From NCBI RefSeq assembly GCF_009908295.1, contig NZ_JAAALO010000015.1, forward strand, positions 1-64,000: DNA of 64,000 bases, in the 5' to 3' direction. This stretch comes from Micromonospora rubida (GTDB lineage Bacteria > Actinomycetota > Actinomycetes > Mycobacteriales > Micromonosporaceae). The position numbers and the translations under genes were made by a program. Below are positions 25,937 through 33,817 of this stretch, one piece after another; within the stretch, counting starts at the first letter, position 1; every line of letters begins with the position of its first letter. The notes under the pieces are model-generated. The model saw nothing but the letters and a program-made list of their open reading frames with translations. It was not told the DNA's origin and ran no database searches.

Positions 25937-26349
25937 CCGGGACCGAGGCCGGGACGAGCAAGGATGCCACCACGGCCGGGATGATCGCGGACGGTGCCCC
26001 GGCGGCCCCGGCCGACGTCTCGGGTGCTGGCATGTCCGCCGACGCGGGGGGCACCAGCGCCGCGGCGTCCCCGCCCACGGGCGCTCCGGCCGGTGGCGGG
26101 GCGCAGAGCCGCACCGCCGACATCGTCCCCGGCCCGGGTGGCGTGATGACCGACGAGGCCGGCGTGGTGACCGGCGAGCTGACCCTGCGCACGGAGTACG
26201 CCGACGGCCAGGTCGTCCTCCGCGTGCAGTACCGGGAGGCCGACGAGTGGTACGTCGTGACCGGCGGGAAGGCCCCGCTGGCCGACCCGGCCGGGCTGGA
26301 CGCGGTGCACACGATCGCGGTCGGCCTGCTCAACCGCCCAGAGGGCTGA
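25918..26349 (+). CDS. Hypothetical protein overlapping the nuclease gene
   Basis: A 143-residue protein whose ATG overlaps the nuclease gene by 19 bases in another frame, with CTGGGGGG in front. The first 70 residues are low-complexity, rich in alanine, glycine and threonine. The last 60 (LRTEYADGQVVLRVQYREADEWYVVTGG and on) form a compact beta-alpha domain that looks folded. No signal peptide is evident. An inhibitor of the nuclease or a small unrelated protein are both possible; nothing proves either. Confidence 0.6.
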   Translation: MGEQAVTGTEAGTSKDATTAGMIADGAPAAPADVSGAGMSADAGGTSAAASPPTGAPAGGGAQSRTADIVPGPGGVMTDEAGVVTGELTLRTEYADGQVVLRVQYREADEWYVVTGGKAPLADPAGLDAVHTIAVGLLNRPEG

Positions 26350-26356
26350 CCTGGCC

Positions 26357-26394
26357 GGGGCCCCTGCGGCGCGAGCCGCGCCGACAAGGGCCCC
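26357..26394. terminator. Bidirectional terminator-like inverted repeat
   Basis: Outer arms GGGGCCCC (26357-26364) and GGGCCCC (26388-26394) flank an inner hairpin GGCGCG-AGC-CGCGCC (26368-26382). It separates the convergent hypothetical gene and the peptide transporter operon. Confidence 0.65.
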
Positions 26395-26398
26395 TCGC

Positions 26399-27517
26399 TC
26401 ACACGTACGAGCCGGGCTCGGTGGGGGCAGAGACGACGGCCGGAGCCCCGCCCTCGCCCTCGGGCCGGACGATCTGCACGCTCACCTTGTGCGGGCGCAG
26501 CTCGCCGCTGGCGATCCGCTCCGCGAAGTGACAGGCGACCCGGCTGCCCCCGATGTCCCGCAGCGCCGGCCGCTCGTCGGCGCACCGGGTGGGCTGGGCC
26601 CACGGGCAGCGGGTGTGGAACCGGCAGCCCGCTGGCGGGTTGGCCGGCGACGGCAGGTCCCCGGCGAGCAGAATGCGCTCCCGCCGGTCCTCCACGTCCG
26701 GGTCCGGCACCGGCACGGCCGACATCAGCGCCCGCGTGTACGGGTGCAGCGGCTCGCTGTACAGCCGGTCGCTCGGTGCCTCCTCGACCAGCGCGCCCAG
26801 GTACATCACGCCGACCACGTCGGAGATGTGCTTGACCACGGCAAGGTCGTGGGCGATGAACAGGTAGGTCAGGCCGAGGTTGTCCTGGAGCTCTTCGAGC
26901 AGGTTCACCACCTGGGCCTGGATGGAGACGTCCAGGGCGGAGACCGGCTCGTCGGCGACGATCAGCTCGGGGCCGAGCACCAGGGCCCGGGCGATGCCGA
27001 TGCGCTGCCGCTGACCGCCGGAGAACTCGTGCGGGTACCGGGACAGCGCCCAGCGGGGCAGCCCCACCGCGTCGAGGGTCTCGCCGATGATCCGCCGCCG
27101 GTCGTCCCGGTCGGTCCCGATGCCGTGGGTCTGCAACCCCTCGACCAGGATCGACTCGATGTTCTGCCGGGGGTCCAGGCTCGACATCGGATCCTGGAAG
27201 ATCATCTGCATCCGGCGGCGCATGGTGCGCAGCTTCCCGGCCGGGAGCGTGGTCAGCTCGACGCCGTCGAAGCGGACCTCGCCGCCGGTGGGCGGGGTGA
27301 GCTGGAGCAGTGCCCGGCCGAGCGTGGACTTGCCGCAGCCTGACTCGCCGACCAGTCCGTACGTCTTCCCGCGCGGGATGCTCAGGTCGACCCCGTCGAC
27401 CGCCTTGACGTGGCCGACCACCCGGTCGAGGAGGATTCCCCGCTTGATCGGGAAGTGCACCTTCAGGTCGCGGACCTCGACGAGGATGTCGCTCTCGGTC
27501 CCGGCTTCCTCGGTCAC
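26399..27517 (-). CDS. Peptide ABC importer ATPase, DppF/OppF type
   Basis: A 372-residue nucleotide-binding subunit. Walker A GESGCGKST (about residues 50-58), signature LSGG replaced by FSGGQRQR, and Walker B LIVADEPVSALDVS are all intact. The C-terminal cysteine-rich extension (CRFHTRCPWAQPTRC) is the oligopeptide-transporter domain. GTG 27517 overlaps the stop of the DppD-type gene as GTGA. It forms a heterodimer with that protein. It is the last gene of the five-gene operon. Confidence 0.92.
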   Translation of the reverse strand: MTEEAGTESDILVEVRDLKVHFPIKRGILLDRVVGHVKAVDGVDLSIPRGKTYGLVGESGCGKSTLGRALLQLTPPTGGEVRFDGVELTTLPAGKLRTMRRRMQMIFQDPMSSLDPRQNIESILVEGLQTHGIGTDRDDRRRIIGETLDAVGLPRWALSRYPHEFSGGQRQRIGIARALVLGPELIVADEPVSALDVSIQAQVVNLLEELQDNLGLTYLFIAHDLAVVKHISDVVGVMYLGALVEEAPSDRLYSEPLHPYTRALMSAVPVPDPDVEDRRERILLAGDLPSPANPPAGCRFHTRCPWAQPTRCADERPALRDIGGSRVACHFAERIASGELRPHKVSVQIVRPEGEGGAPAVVSAPTEPGSYV

Positions 27518-28635
27518 GGCTTCTCCTTCTCGCGCGGGGCAGGCACCGGGCCCGCGGTCGCGTCGTCGGCCGCTGCGGGGGCGGCAGCACCGGCCGTTGG
27601 GGCGTCCGTGGCCGGGTCGGTCGCGGCCCGGCCTCCGGTGGCCCACGGGGGCACGGTGCCCGGGACCGGGGCCGGGTTGAGGCACCGGTAGCTGCGGCCG
27701 TCGTGGGCGAGCACCAGCTCCGGCGGCTCCCCCACGCACTCGTCGATTCGGCGGGCGCAGCGCGGGGCGAAGGCGCAGCCGTCCGGCCAGGCCAGCAGGT
27801 CCCGGACCGAGCCGGGGATCGGCTTCAGCCGCTCGCCCGGCCCGGCGTCCAGGCACGGCACCGAGCCGAGCAGACCCACCGTGTACGGGTGCCGCGGCTC
27901 GCGGAACAGCGGGCGTCGGCGGGCCGTCTCCACCACCCGGCCGCCGTACAGCACGTTGATCGTGTCGCACATGCCGGCGACCACCCCCAGGTCGTGGGTG
28001 ATCATCACGAGCGCGGTGCCGGAGTCCCGGACCAGGTCCTTGAGCAGCTCCAGGATCTGCGCCTGGATGGTGACGTCCAGCGCGGTGGTCGGCTCGTCGG
28101 CGATCAGCAGCCGGGGCTGGCAGGCCACCGACATGGCGATCAGGGCGCGCTGCCGCATGCCGCCCGAGAGCTGGTGCGGGTACTCCTTGAGCCGGCGGCG
28201 CGGGTCGGGGATGCCGACCCGGTCGAGCAGGTCGGCCGCCTCCTTCTTGGCCGCCTCCCCCCTCATCCCCCGGTGCCGGGTCAGCACCTCGGTCACCTGC
28301 AACCCGATCGGGATCACCGGGTTCAGTGAGGAGAGCGGGTCCTGGAAGATCATCGCGACGTCCCGGCCCCGGATGTCCCGACGGGACCGGTCGTCGAGCT
28401 GGAGCAGGTCCGTGCCGTCGAAGACCGCCTTGCCGCCGACCCGCAGGCCGGGCTGCTTGGGCAGCAGGCCCATGATGGCCAACGAGGTGACGCTCTTGCC
28501 GCAGCCGGACTCGCCGACCAGGCCGACCACCTCGCCGGCGTCGACCGAGAAGGACACCCCGTCGACGGCGTGCACGGTGCGCTGACCGCGCCGGGCGAAG
28601 GTGACGGAGAGGTCGTCCACCTGGAGCAGTGCCAT
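27514..28635 (-). CDS. Peptide ABC importer ATPase, DppD/OppD type
   Basis: A 373-residue nucleotide-binding subunit with Walker A GESGCGKSVTS, signature LSGGMRQRA and Walker B LLIADEPTTALDVT. The C-terminal oligopeptide-transporter extension has CAFAPRCARRIDEC. A low-complexity alanine-rich tail of about 45 residues is extra. The gene is separated from the upstream permease gene by 122 bases holding a degenerate repeat, which is unusual for this otherwise tight operon. Confidence 0.92.
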   Translation of the reverse strand: MALLQVDDLSVTFARRGQRTVHAVDGVSFSVDAGEVVGLVGESGCGKSVTSLAIMGLLPKQPGLRVGGKAVFDGTDLLQLDDRSRRDIRGRDVAMIFQDPLSSLNPVIPIGLQVTEVLTRHRGMRGEAAKKEAADLLDRVGIPDPRRRLKEYPHQLSGGMRQRALIAMSVACQPRLLIADEPTTALDVTIQAQILELLKDLVRDSGTALVMITHDLGVVAGMCDTINVLYGGRVVETARRRPLFREPRHPYTVGLLGSVPCLDAGPGERLKPIPGSVRDLLAWPDGCAFAPRCARRIDECVGEPPELVLAHDGRSYRCLNPAPVPGTVPPWATGGRAATDPATDAPTAGAAAPAAADDATAGPVPAPREKEKP

Positions 28636-28643
28636 TACCGACC

Positions 28644-28756
28644 TTCCGTTCGCGACTGCCGGGATCGCAGGCTCAGTCCTCGCGCTTCACCGGACCGGCT
28701 TCCTGCTTGCGACTGCGGGGCTCGCAAGCTCACTCCTCGCGCTTCGCGCATACCGG
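28644..28756. repeat. Two imperfect copies of a ~55-base extragenic repeat
   Basis: Copy 1 (28644-28698) and copy 2 (28699-28756) share GCGACTGC, TCGCA, GCTCA and CTCCTCGCGCTTC blocks in the same order. They fill the gap between the DppC- and DppD-type genes. The spread of matching blocks suggests a dispersed intergenic repeat that was duplicated. No promoter is evident within it. Confidence 0.6.
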
Positions 28757-28757
28757 C

Positions 28758-29720
28758 CTACTTCCGCAGCTTCGGGTCGAGGGCCTCGCGCATCGCCTCG
28801 CCGAGCAGGGTGAAACCGAGCGCGGTGACGATGATGGCGAGGGCGGGCAGGACGGCCAGCCGGGGCGCGGCGTCGAGGTAGCGCTGCGCGTCGGCGAGCA
28901 TCACGCCCCACTCCGGGATGGACGCGTCGTTGTTGCCGAGGCCGAGGAAGGAGAGCGCGGCGGCCTCGATGATCGCGGTGGCCAGGGTCAACGTCGCCTG
29001 GACGATCACCGGGGCGAGCGAGTTCGGCACCACGTGGGTCAGCGCGATCTTCGGCTTCTTCACGCCCAGCGACGTCGCGGCCAGCACGTAGTCGCTGTTG
29101 GCCTGGGAGATCATCGAGCCGCGTAGCAGCCGGGCGAAGACCGGCACGGAGACCACGCCGACCGCGATCATCACGGTGGTCAGGCCGGAGCCGAGCAGCG
29201 CGGCGATGCTGATCGCGAGCAGCAGGCTCGGCATGGCCAGCAGCATGTCGACGAAGCGCATGATGACGTTGTCGAGGGCCCGGCCCCACTTGCCGCCGAG
29301 ACCGGCCGCAGCGCCGGCGACGCCGCCGAGCAGCGACCCGACGGCCAGCCCGATCAGGGTGGAGACGATGCCGACCAGCAGGGTCTGCCGGGCACCGATG
29401 ATCATCCGGCTGAACTCGTCGCGGCCGATGTGGTCGACGCCGAACCAGTTCTCCGCCCGGGGGCCCGGGAAGTAGCCGATGTTGTCCCGGATCTCGCCCT
29501 TCCAGAGCTGGGCGTCCGCCGGGTGCGGGACCAGGAACGGCCCGACGATGGCGACCAGCAGGAACAGGCCCAGGATCACCGCGCCGACGATGGCGGCCGG
29601 GTTGCGCCGCAGCCGGCGGAACGCCTCCTGCCAGAGGCTCACGCCGCGCTCGTCGTCCCGGCCGGCCAACTCGGCGAGCCGGTCGATCTTCTCGCGCTTC
29701 TTGCCGCTGATCGTCGTCAT
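28758..29720 (-). CDS. Peptide ABC importer permease, DppC/OppC type
   Basis: A 320-residue inner-membrane permease with an N-terminal segment at about residues 42-62. It has five further segments and the conserved EAAALSFLGLGNNDASIPEWG loop of the OppC group, followed by ATPase-contact residues. ATG 29720 overlaps the stop of the partner permease by 4 bases (the open frame runs further upstream). It pairs with the DppB-type protein. Confidence 0.93.
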   Translation of the reverse strand: MTTISGKKREKIDRLAELAGRDDERGVSLWQEAFRRLRRNPAAIVGAVILGLFLLVAIVGPFLVPHPADAQLWKGEIRDNIGYFPGPRAENWFGVDHIGRDEFSRMIIGARQTLLVGIVSTLIGLAVGSLLGGVAGAAAGLGGKWGRALDNVIMRFVDMLLAMPSLLLAISIAALLGSGLTTVMIAVGVVSVPVFARLLRGSMISQANSDYVLAATSLGVKKPKIALTHVVPNSLAPVIVQATLTLATAIIEAAALSFLGLGNNDASIPEWGVMLADAQRYLDAAPRLAVLPALAIIVTALGFTLLGEAMREALDPKLRK

Positions 29721-30721
29721 CGCACCCTCACCCTCGGGTCGATCACGCTGTAGGAGAGGTCCACCAGGAGGTTCACCAGCACGTACACCACCGCGATGAT
29801 CAGGATGAAGCCCATCAGCACGGGGTAGTCGCGTTGGCCGATCGCCTCGGCGACGAACGCCCCGATGCCGCTGAAGGCGAAGACGGTCTCGGTCAGCACC
29901 GCACCGGAGAGCAGGCTGCCGGTGAGCAGGCCGATCGAGGTGACCACGGGCAGCATGGCGTTGCGCAGCACGTGCCGGCGGCGGACCGTGTTCTCGGTCA
30001 GGCCCTTGGCCTCGGCGGTGCGGACGAAGTCCTCGTTGAGGACCTCCAGCACGCTGGCCCGGGTGATCCGGACGATGATCGCCAGGGGGATGCTGGCCAA
30101 CGCGAGGCCCGGCAGCACCAGGTGCCAGAGCGCGTCGGCTGCGGCGTCCCACTCCCGGGTCATCAGCCCGTCGAAGACGAAGAAGTTGGTGATCCGGGTC
30201 GCCCCGAGGGTCGGATCCTGCCGGCCGCTGGACGGGAACCAGCCGAGGTTCTCCGAGAAGATCGCCTTCAGCACGTACGCCAGGAAGAAGACCGGGATGC
30301 AGATTCCGATCAGCGACCCGCCGACCGAGAGATGGTCGAGCATCCGGCCCCGGCGGCGGGCGGCCAGGTAGCCCAGCGGGATGCCGATCCCGATCGCGAT
30401 CACCATGGCCATCACGGTCAGCTCGACGGTGCCGGGGAACCGCTCGATGAACTCGGTGACGACGGGGCGCTTGGTGGAGGTCGAGGTGCCCAGGTCCAGC
30501 TTGATCAGCCGCCGGACGAACCGGCCGTACTGGATCAGGATCGGCTCGTCGAGACCGAAGTTGCGGCGGATGGCGGCGCGCATCTCCGGCGTGCCGCGCT
30601 CACCCAGGATGGCGGTCTCGGGGCCGCCCGGCAGCCGGCGCAGCCAGATGAACAGCAGGAGGGAGAGCCCGATCAGCGTCGGTATGAGCTGTAGCAGGCG
30701 TCTGACGATGAACCGGAACAC
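29717..30721 (-). CDS. Peptide ABC importer permease, DppB/OppB type
   Basis: A 334-residue permease starting FRFIVRRLLQLIPTLIG, the usual N-terminal segment of DppB proteins. It has six membrane segments and the ITRASVLEVLNEDFVRTAEAKG loop that docks to the ATPases. It lies 78 bases after the binding-protein gene, beyond a strong hairpin, and overlaps the next permease by 4 bases. Confidence 0.93.
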   Translation of the reverse strand: MFRFIVRRLLQLIPTLIGLSLLLFIWLRRLPGGPETAILGERGTPEMRAAIRRNFGLDEPILIQYGRFVRRLIKLDLGTSTSTKRPVVTEFIERFPGTVELTVMAMVIAIGIGIPLGYLAARRRGRMLDHLSVGGSLIGICIPVFFLAYVLKAIFSENLGWFPSSGRQDPTLGATRITNFFVFDGLMTREWDAAADALWHLVLPGLALASIPLAIIVRITRASVLEVLNEDFVRTAEAKGLTENTVRRRHVLRNAMLPVVTSIGLLTGSLLSGAVLTETVFAFSGIGAFVAEAIGQRDYPVLMGFILIIAVVYVLVNLLVDLSYSVIDPRVRVR

Positions 30722-30750
30722 GGCGGCCTCGGAAGGGTGTGCGGAGGGGG

Positions 30751-30784
30751 GCGGGCGGGCGCCGTGGTGACAGCGCCCGCCCGC
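30751..30784 (-). terminator. Strong hairpin between binding-protein and permease genes
   Basis: A perfect 12-base-pair stem, GCGGGCGGGCGC (30751-30762) with GCGCCCGCCCGC (30773-30784) and a 10-base loop, right after the binding-protein stop. There is no T run on the transcribed side. It probably stops part of the transcripts or protects the 3' end of the binding-protein message, making more of it than of the membrane subunits. Confidence 0.65.
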
Positions 30785-30799
30785 GTTCCTTGCGTCAGA

Positions 30800-32464
30800 T
30801 CAGGACTTGAACTCTGCGGTAGAGAACCGCTCGTCGGTGAGCGGGCTCGCCTTGATCCCGGTCACGTCCTTGCCGAACACGATCGCCGGCGGCGAGTGCG
30901 AGATCGGCACACCCGGCAGGCGATCCATGATGGCCTTGTTCAGGGCCTTGTACTTCTCCACCCGGGCCGCCTGGTCGGCGGTGGTGTCCGCGTCCTTGAA
31001 CTGGTCGAAGAGGGCCTGGTCGGTGAAGCCCCACTCGTCCTTCGGCCGGTCGAAGAAGGTGCCGATGAAGTTGTAGGCGTCGCCGTAGTCACCGGTCCAG
31101 CCGAGGAAGTGGATGTCGTGCTTGTTGCCCGAGGTGGTGGCGTTCAGGTAGTCCGGGCTCCACTTGAGCGGGATGGCCTCGACCTTGATGCCGACCGCCT
31201 TGAGGTCCGCCGACAGCAGCTCGAAGATGTCCTTCGGGTTCGGCATGTACGGCCGGGTGACCTCGGTCGGGTAGTGGAACCGCAGGGTCAGGTTCGACGC
31301 GCCGGCCTCGGCCAGCAGCGCCTTGGCCTTCTCCGGGTTGTAGTCGTACTTGGTCACGTCGCCGTTGAAGCCCTCGACGGTGTCCGGCATGAAGTTCACG
31401 CCGACCTTGGCGCCCGGGGGCAGCTTCGAGTCGACCAGCGCCTGACGGTTGAGCGCGTACGCGATCGCCTGGCGAACCTTGATGTCGGCGAGCTTCGGGT
31501 TCCCCTTCTGGTTGATCGCCAGGTAGAGGACGTTGAACGCCGGGCGGGTGAGCATGTTGAAGCCCTCGGACCTCAGCGGCTCGACGTCGGCCGGCCCGAC
31601 CAGGTCGTAGCCCTGGATGTCGTTGGAGCGCAGCGCCTGCTTGCGCGCGTTCTCGTCCGAGATCGTCTTGTAGATCAGGGTCTTCAGCTTGGCCTTGTTG
31701 CCGTAGTAGTCGTCGTTGCGCTCGATGGTGAGCGTCTTGTTGGCGACGTCCCAGGCCTTGAACTTGAACGGGCCGGTGCCGGTCGGGTGCTCCATCGCGT
31801 ACGACGGGTACTTGATGTCCTCAGCGGTGCCACCCACGTTGCTGGCGTCGTACTGCTGCAGCGCCTTCGGGCTGTGGATGGAGAACGAGGGCAGCATCAG
31901 CGCGGCCGGGACCTTGCTGGAGACCCGGGTGAACGCCAGGTCGACCGTGGTGGCGTCCTTGGCGGTGCACGACTTGAACAGGCTCGGCGGCAGGTCGGCG
32001 CTCTCGTTCTTGGCGAACCCGCCCATGACGTCCTGCCAGTACGCGGTCACGTCCGGGCTCTGCATGAGGCCCTTGGCGTTGTACCAGCGGTTGAAGTTGA
32101 CGCAGACGGCCTCGGCGTTGAAGTCGGTGCCGTCGTGGAACTTCACGCCCGAGCGGAGCTTGAACGTCCAGGTGGTGCCTGCGGCGTCCGGGGTCCACGA
32201 CTCGGCCAGCCCGGGGGTGACCTTGGTGCCACCCTCCTCCGGCCGGACCAGGGTCTCGAAGACCTGACGCGCTACGCGCAGGGACTCGCCGTCGCTGGCG
32301 AAGCTGGGGTCGAGGACCTTCGGGTCGCCGGCCACGCCGAAGACCATAGTGTCCTTCTTGCTACCGCCGGAACTGTCATCGCGGTCGCTCTCGGCGCAGC
32401 CTGCTACCGCGAGGGCCGCGACCGCGACGGCCGCAATTGCGACCTTCGGGCTGGGTGCACGCAT
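30800..32464 (-). CDS. Peptide ABC importer substrate-binding lipoprotein (SBP_bac_5)
   Basis: A 554-residue lipoprotein: signal residues 6-22, lipobox AVAGC (Cys23). The mature protein is a family-5 extracellular binding protein with the segment FKLRSGVKFHDGTDFNAEAV and DIKVRQAIAYALNR near the hinge, as in DppA/OppA. It captures peptides or similar ligands at the cell surface and hands them to the two permeases. First gene of the operon; GAGGTGAAG lies in front of ATG 32464. Specificity is not readable. Confidence 0.93.
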   Translation of the reverse strand: MRAPSPKVAIAAVAVAALAVAGCAESDRDDSSGGSKKDTMVFGVAGDPKVLDPSFASDGESLRVARQVFETLVRPEEGGTKVTPGLAESWTPDAAGTTWTFKLRSGVKFHDGTDFNAEAVCVNFNRWYNAKGLMQSPDVTAYWQDVMGGFAKNESADLPPSLFKSCTAKDATTVDLAFTRVSSKVPAALMLPSFSIHSPKALQQYDASNVGGTAEDIKYPSYAMEHPTGTGPFKFKAWDVANKTLTIERNDDYYGNKAKLKTLIYKTISDENARKQALRSNDIQGYDLVGPADVEPLRSEGFNMLTRPAFNVLYLAINQKGNPKLADIKVRQAIAYALNRQALVDSKLPPGAKVGVNFMPDTVEGFNGDVTKYDYNPEKAKALLAEAGASNLTLRFHYPTEVTRPYMPNPKDIFELLSADLKAVGIKVEAIPLKWSPDYLNATTSGNKHDIHFLGWTGDYGDAYNFIGTFFDRPKDEWGFTDQALFDQFKDADTTADQAARVEKYKALNKAIMDRLPGVPISHSPPAIVFGKDVTGIKASPLTDERFSTAEFKS

Positions 32465-32792
32465 GGGTGCTTCACCTCGTCCTTGGGGGTACGGACATCG
32501 TGGTGACAGGGGTCACCGATGGCGTGACCTTAGCCGCCGTTCGGACCGCCGGGAAACCGCCGAGGAAGCGGTTGGTACCGGATCGTGTCTTAACCGGTGC
32601 GGCTCGCACGCGCCGGCCCAGCGGACCGCCACCAAAGAGGCGATTTGTGCTGTTTCATAGATGCGAATTTGTTACATCGACCGTCTCCCTGGTCCGACCA
32701 CATGTCAGACGCCCCACAGTGGATCGGACGCCGGAAGGACCGACGGCCGGCACCGGTTTCCCGGTGCCGGCCGTCGGGTCGTCGGGTACGGG
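32465..32792. other. Intergenic region between the peptide importer and recR
   Basis: The 328-base gap should hold the promoter of the peptide importer operon on the minus strand. GGTGAC-AGGG-GTCACC (32502-32517), 37 bases upstream of the start codon, is a possible operator. A GC-poor stretch at 32635-32675 is the lowest in the neighbourhood and is a plausible promoter. The right end holds the recR terminator. No gene is supported. Confidence 0.5.
32742..32775 (-). terminator. recR terminator hairpin
   Basis: A perfect 15-base-pair stem: GACGGCCGGCACCGG (32742-32756) with its complement at 32761-32775 around a TTTC loop (GAAA on the transcribed strand, a stable tetraloop). It begins 18 bases after recR. 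Confidence 0.8.
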
Positions 32793-33386
32793 TCAGACGG
32801 CGCGACGGCCCTCGAAGGCGCGGCCGAGGGTGATCTCGTCGGCGTACTCCAGGTCGCCGCCGACCGGCAGGCCGCTGGCCAGCCGGGTCACCGCGATGCC
32901 CATCGGCTTGATCATCAGCGCCAGGTACGTCGCGGTCGCCTCGCCCTCGGTGTTCGGGTCGGTGGCGAGGATCAGCTCGCGCACCGCGCCGCCACTGAGC
33001 CGGGTCAGCAGCTCCCGGATGCGCAGATTGTCCGGGCCGATGCCCTCCAGCGGGTTGATCGCCCCGCCGAGCACGTGGTAGCGGCCCCGGAACTCGCCGG
33101 TCCGCTCGACCGCCACCACATCCTTCGGCTCCTCGACCACGCAGAGCACCTCGTCGGTGCGGCGCGGGTCCCGGCAGATCCGGCACTGCTCAGACTCGGC
33201 GACGTTGTAGCAGGTGGTGCAGAACCGCACCAGGTCCTTGACCTTGCGCAGCGCGCCGGCCAGCCGGTTGATGTCGGCCGGATCCGCCGACAGGACGTGG
33301 AAGGCGATCCGCTGGGCGCTCTTCGGGCCGACGCCCGGCAGCCGACCCAGCTCGTCGATCAGGTCCTGGATGGCACCTTCGTACAT
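32793..33386 (-). CDS. recR: Recombination mediator RecR
   Basis: A 197-residue protein that loads RecA with RecF and RecO at gaps. Helix-hairpin-helix LGRLPGVGPKSAQRIAFH (residues 13-30), a C4 zinc finger (CTTCYNVAESEQCRIC, about 56-71) and the Toprim motif with LATDPNTEGEATA are all present. It follows ybaB by 12 bases in the conserved dnaX-ybaB-recR order. Confidence 0.96.
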   Translation of the reverse strand: MYEGAIQDLIDELGRLPGVGPKSAQRIAFHVLSADPADINRLAGALRKVKDLVRFCTTCYNVAESEQCRICRDPRRTDEVLCVVEEPKDVVAVERTGEFRGRYHVLGGAINPLEGIGPDNLRIRELLTRLSGGAVRELILATDPNTEGEATATYLALMIKPMGIAVTRLASGLPVGGDLEYADEITLGRAFEGRRAV

Positions 33387-33398
33387 CTGGTCGCCGGC

Positions 33399-33731
33399 TC
33401 AGAAACCGGGGAGGCCGAGGCCGCCCGCGCCGCCCGCGACCGGGCCCATCTTCTGCTCGGTCAGCACCCGGGCCGCCTCGGCGGCGTTGTGCAGCGCGGC
33501 GACCACCAGGTCCTCCAGCGTCTCCACGTCCTCCGGGTCGACCGCCTTCGGGTCGATCTTGATGCTCTTGATGTCGCCGGAGCCGGAGACGGTCGCGGTG
33601 ACGAGGCCACCACCGGCGGTGCCGGTCAGCTCGGCCTCGGCCAGCTCGGCCTGGGCCTTGGCGATCTGCTGCTGCATCTTCTGCGCCTGCTTCAGCATCT
33701 GCTGCATGTTCGGCTGTCCACCTGGGCGCAC
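33399..33731 (-). CDS. YbaB/EbfC nucleoid-associated protein
   Basis: A 110-residue DNA-binding protein. A long N-terminal helix (NMQQMLKQAQKMQQQIAKAQ) and the core beta region with VSGSGDIKSIKIDPKAV identify the YbaB family, which binds DNA as a dimer. GTG 33731 has GAAGGAG in front. It lies between dnaX and recR as in most bacteria. Confidence 0.93.
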   Translation of the reverse strand: MRPGGQPNMQQMLKQAQKMQQQIAKAQAELAEAELTGTAGGGLVTATVSGSGDIKSIKIDPKAVDPEDVETLEDLVVAALHNAAEAARVLTEQKMGPVAGGAGGLGLPGF

Positions 33732-33817
33732 GGATGGCTCCTTCTCGCACTCGTCTGCTCGGCCGCGCCCAGCCTAGTCGGGGCGTGGCCCGTTCTCCGG
33801 TACGGGCGACATCCGCG

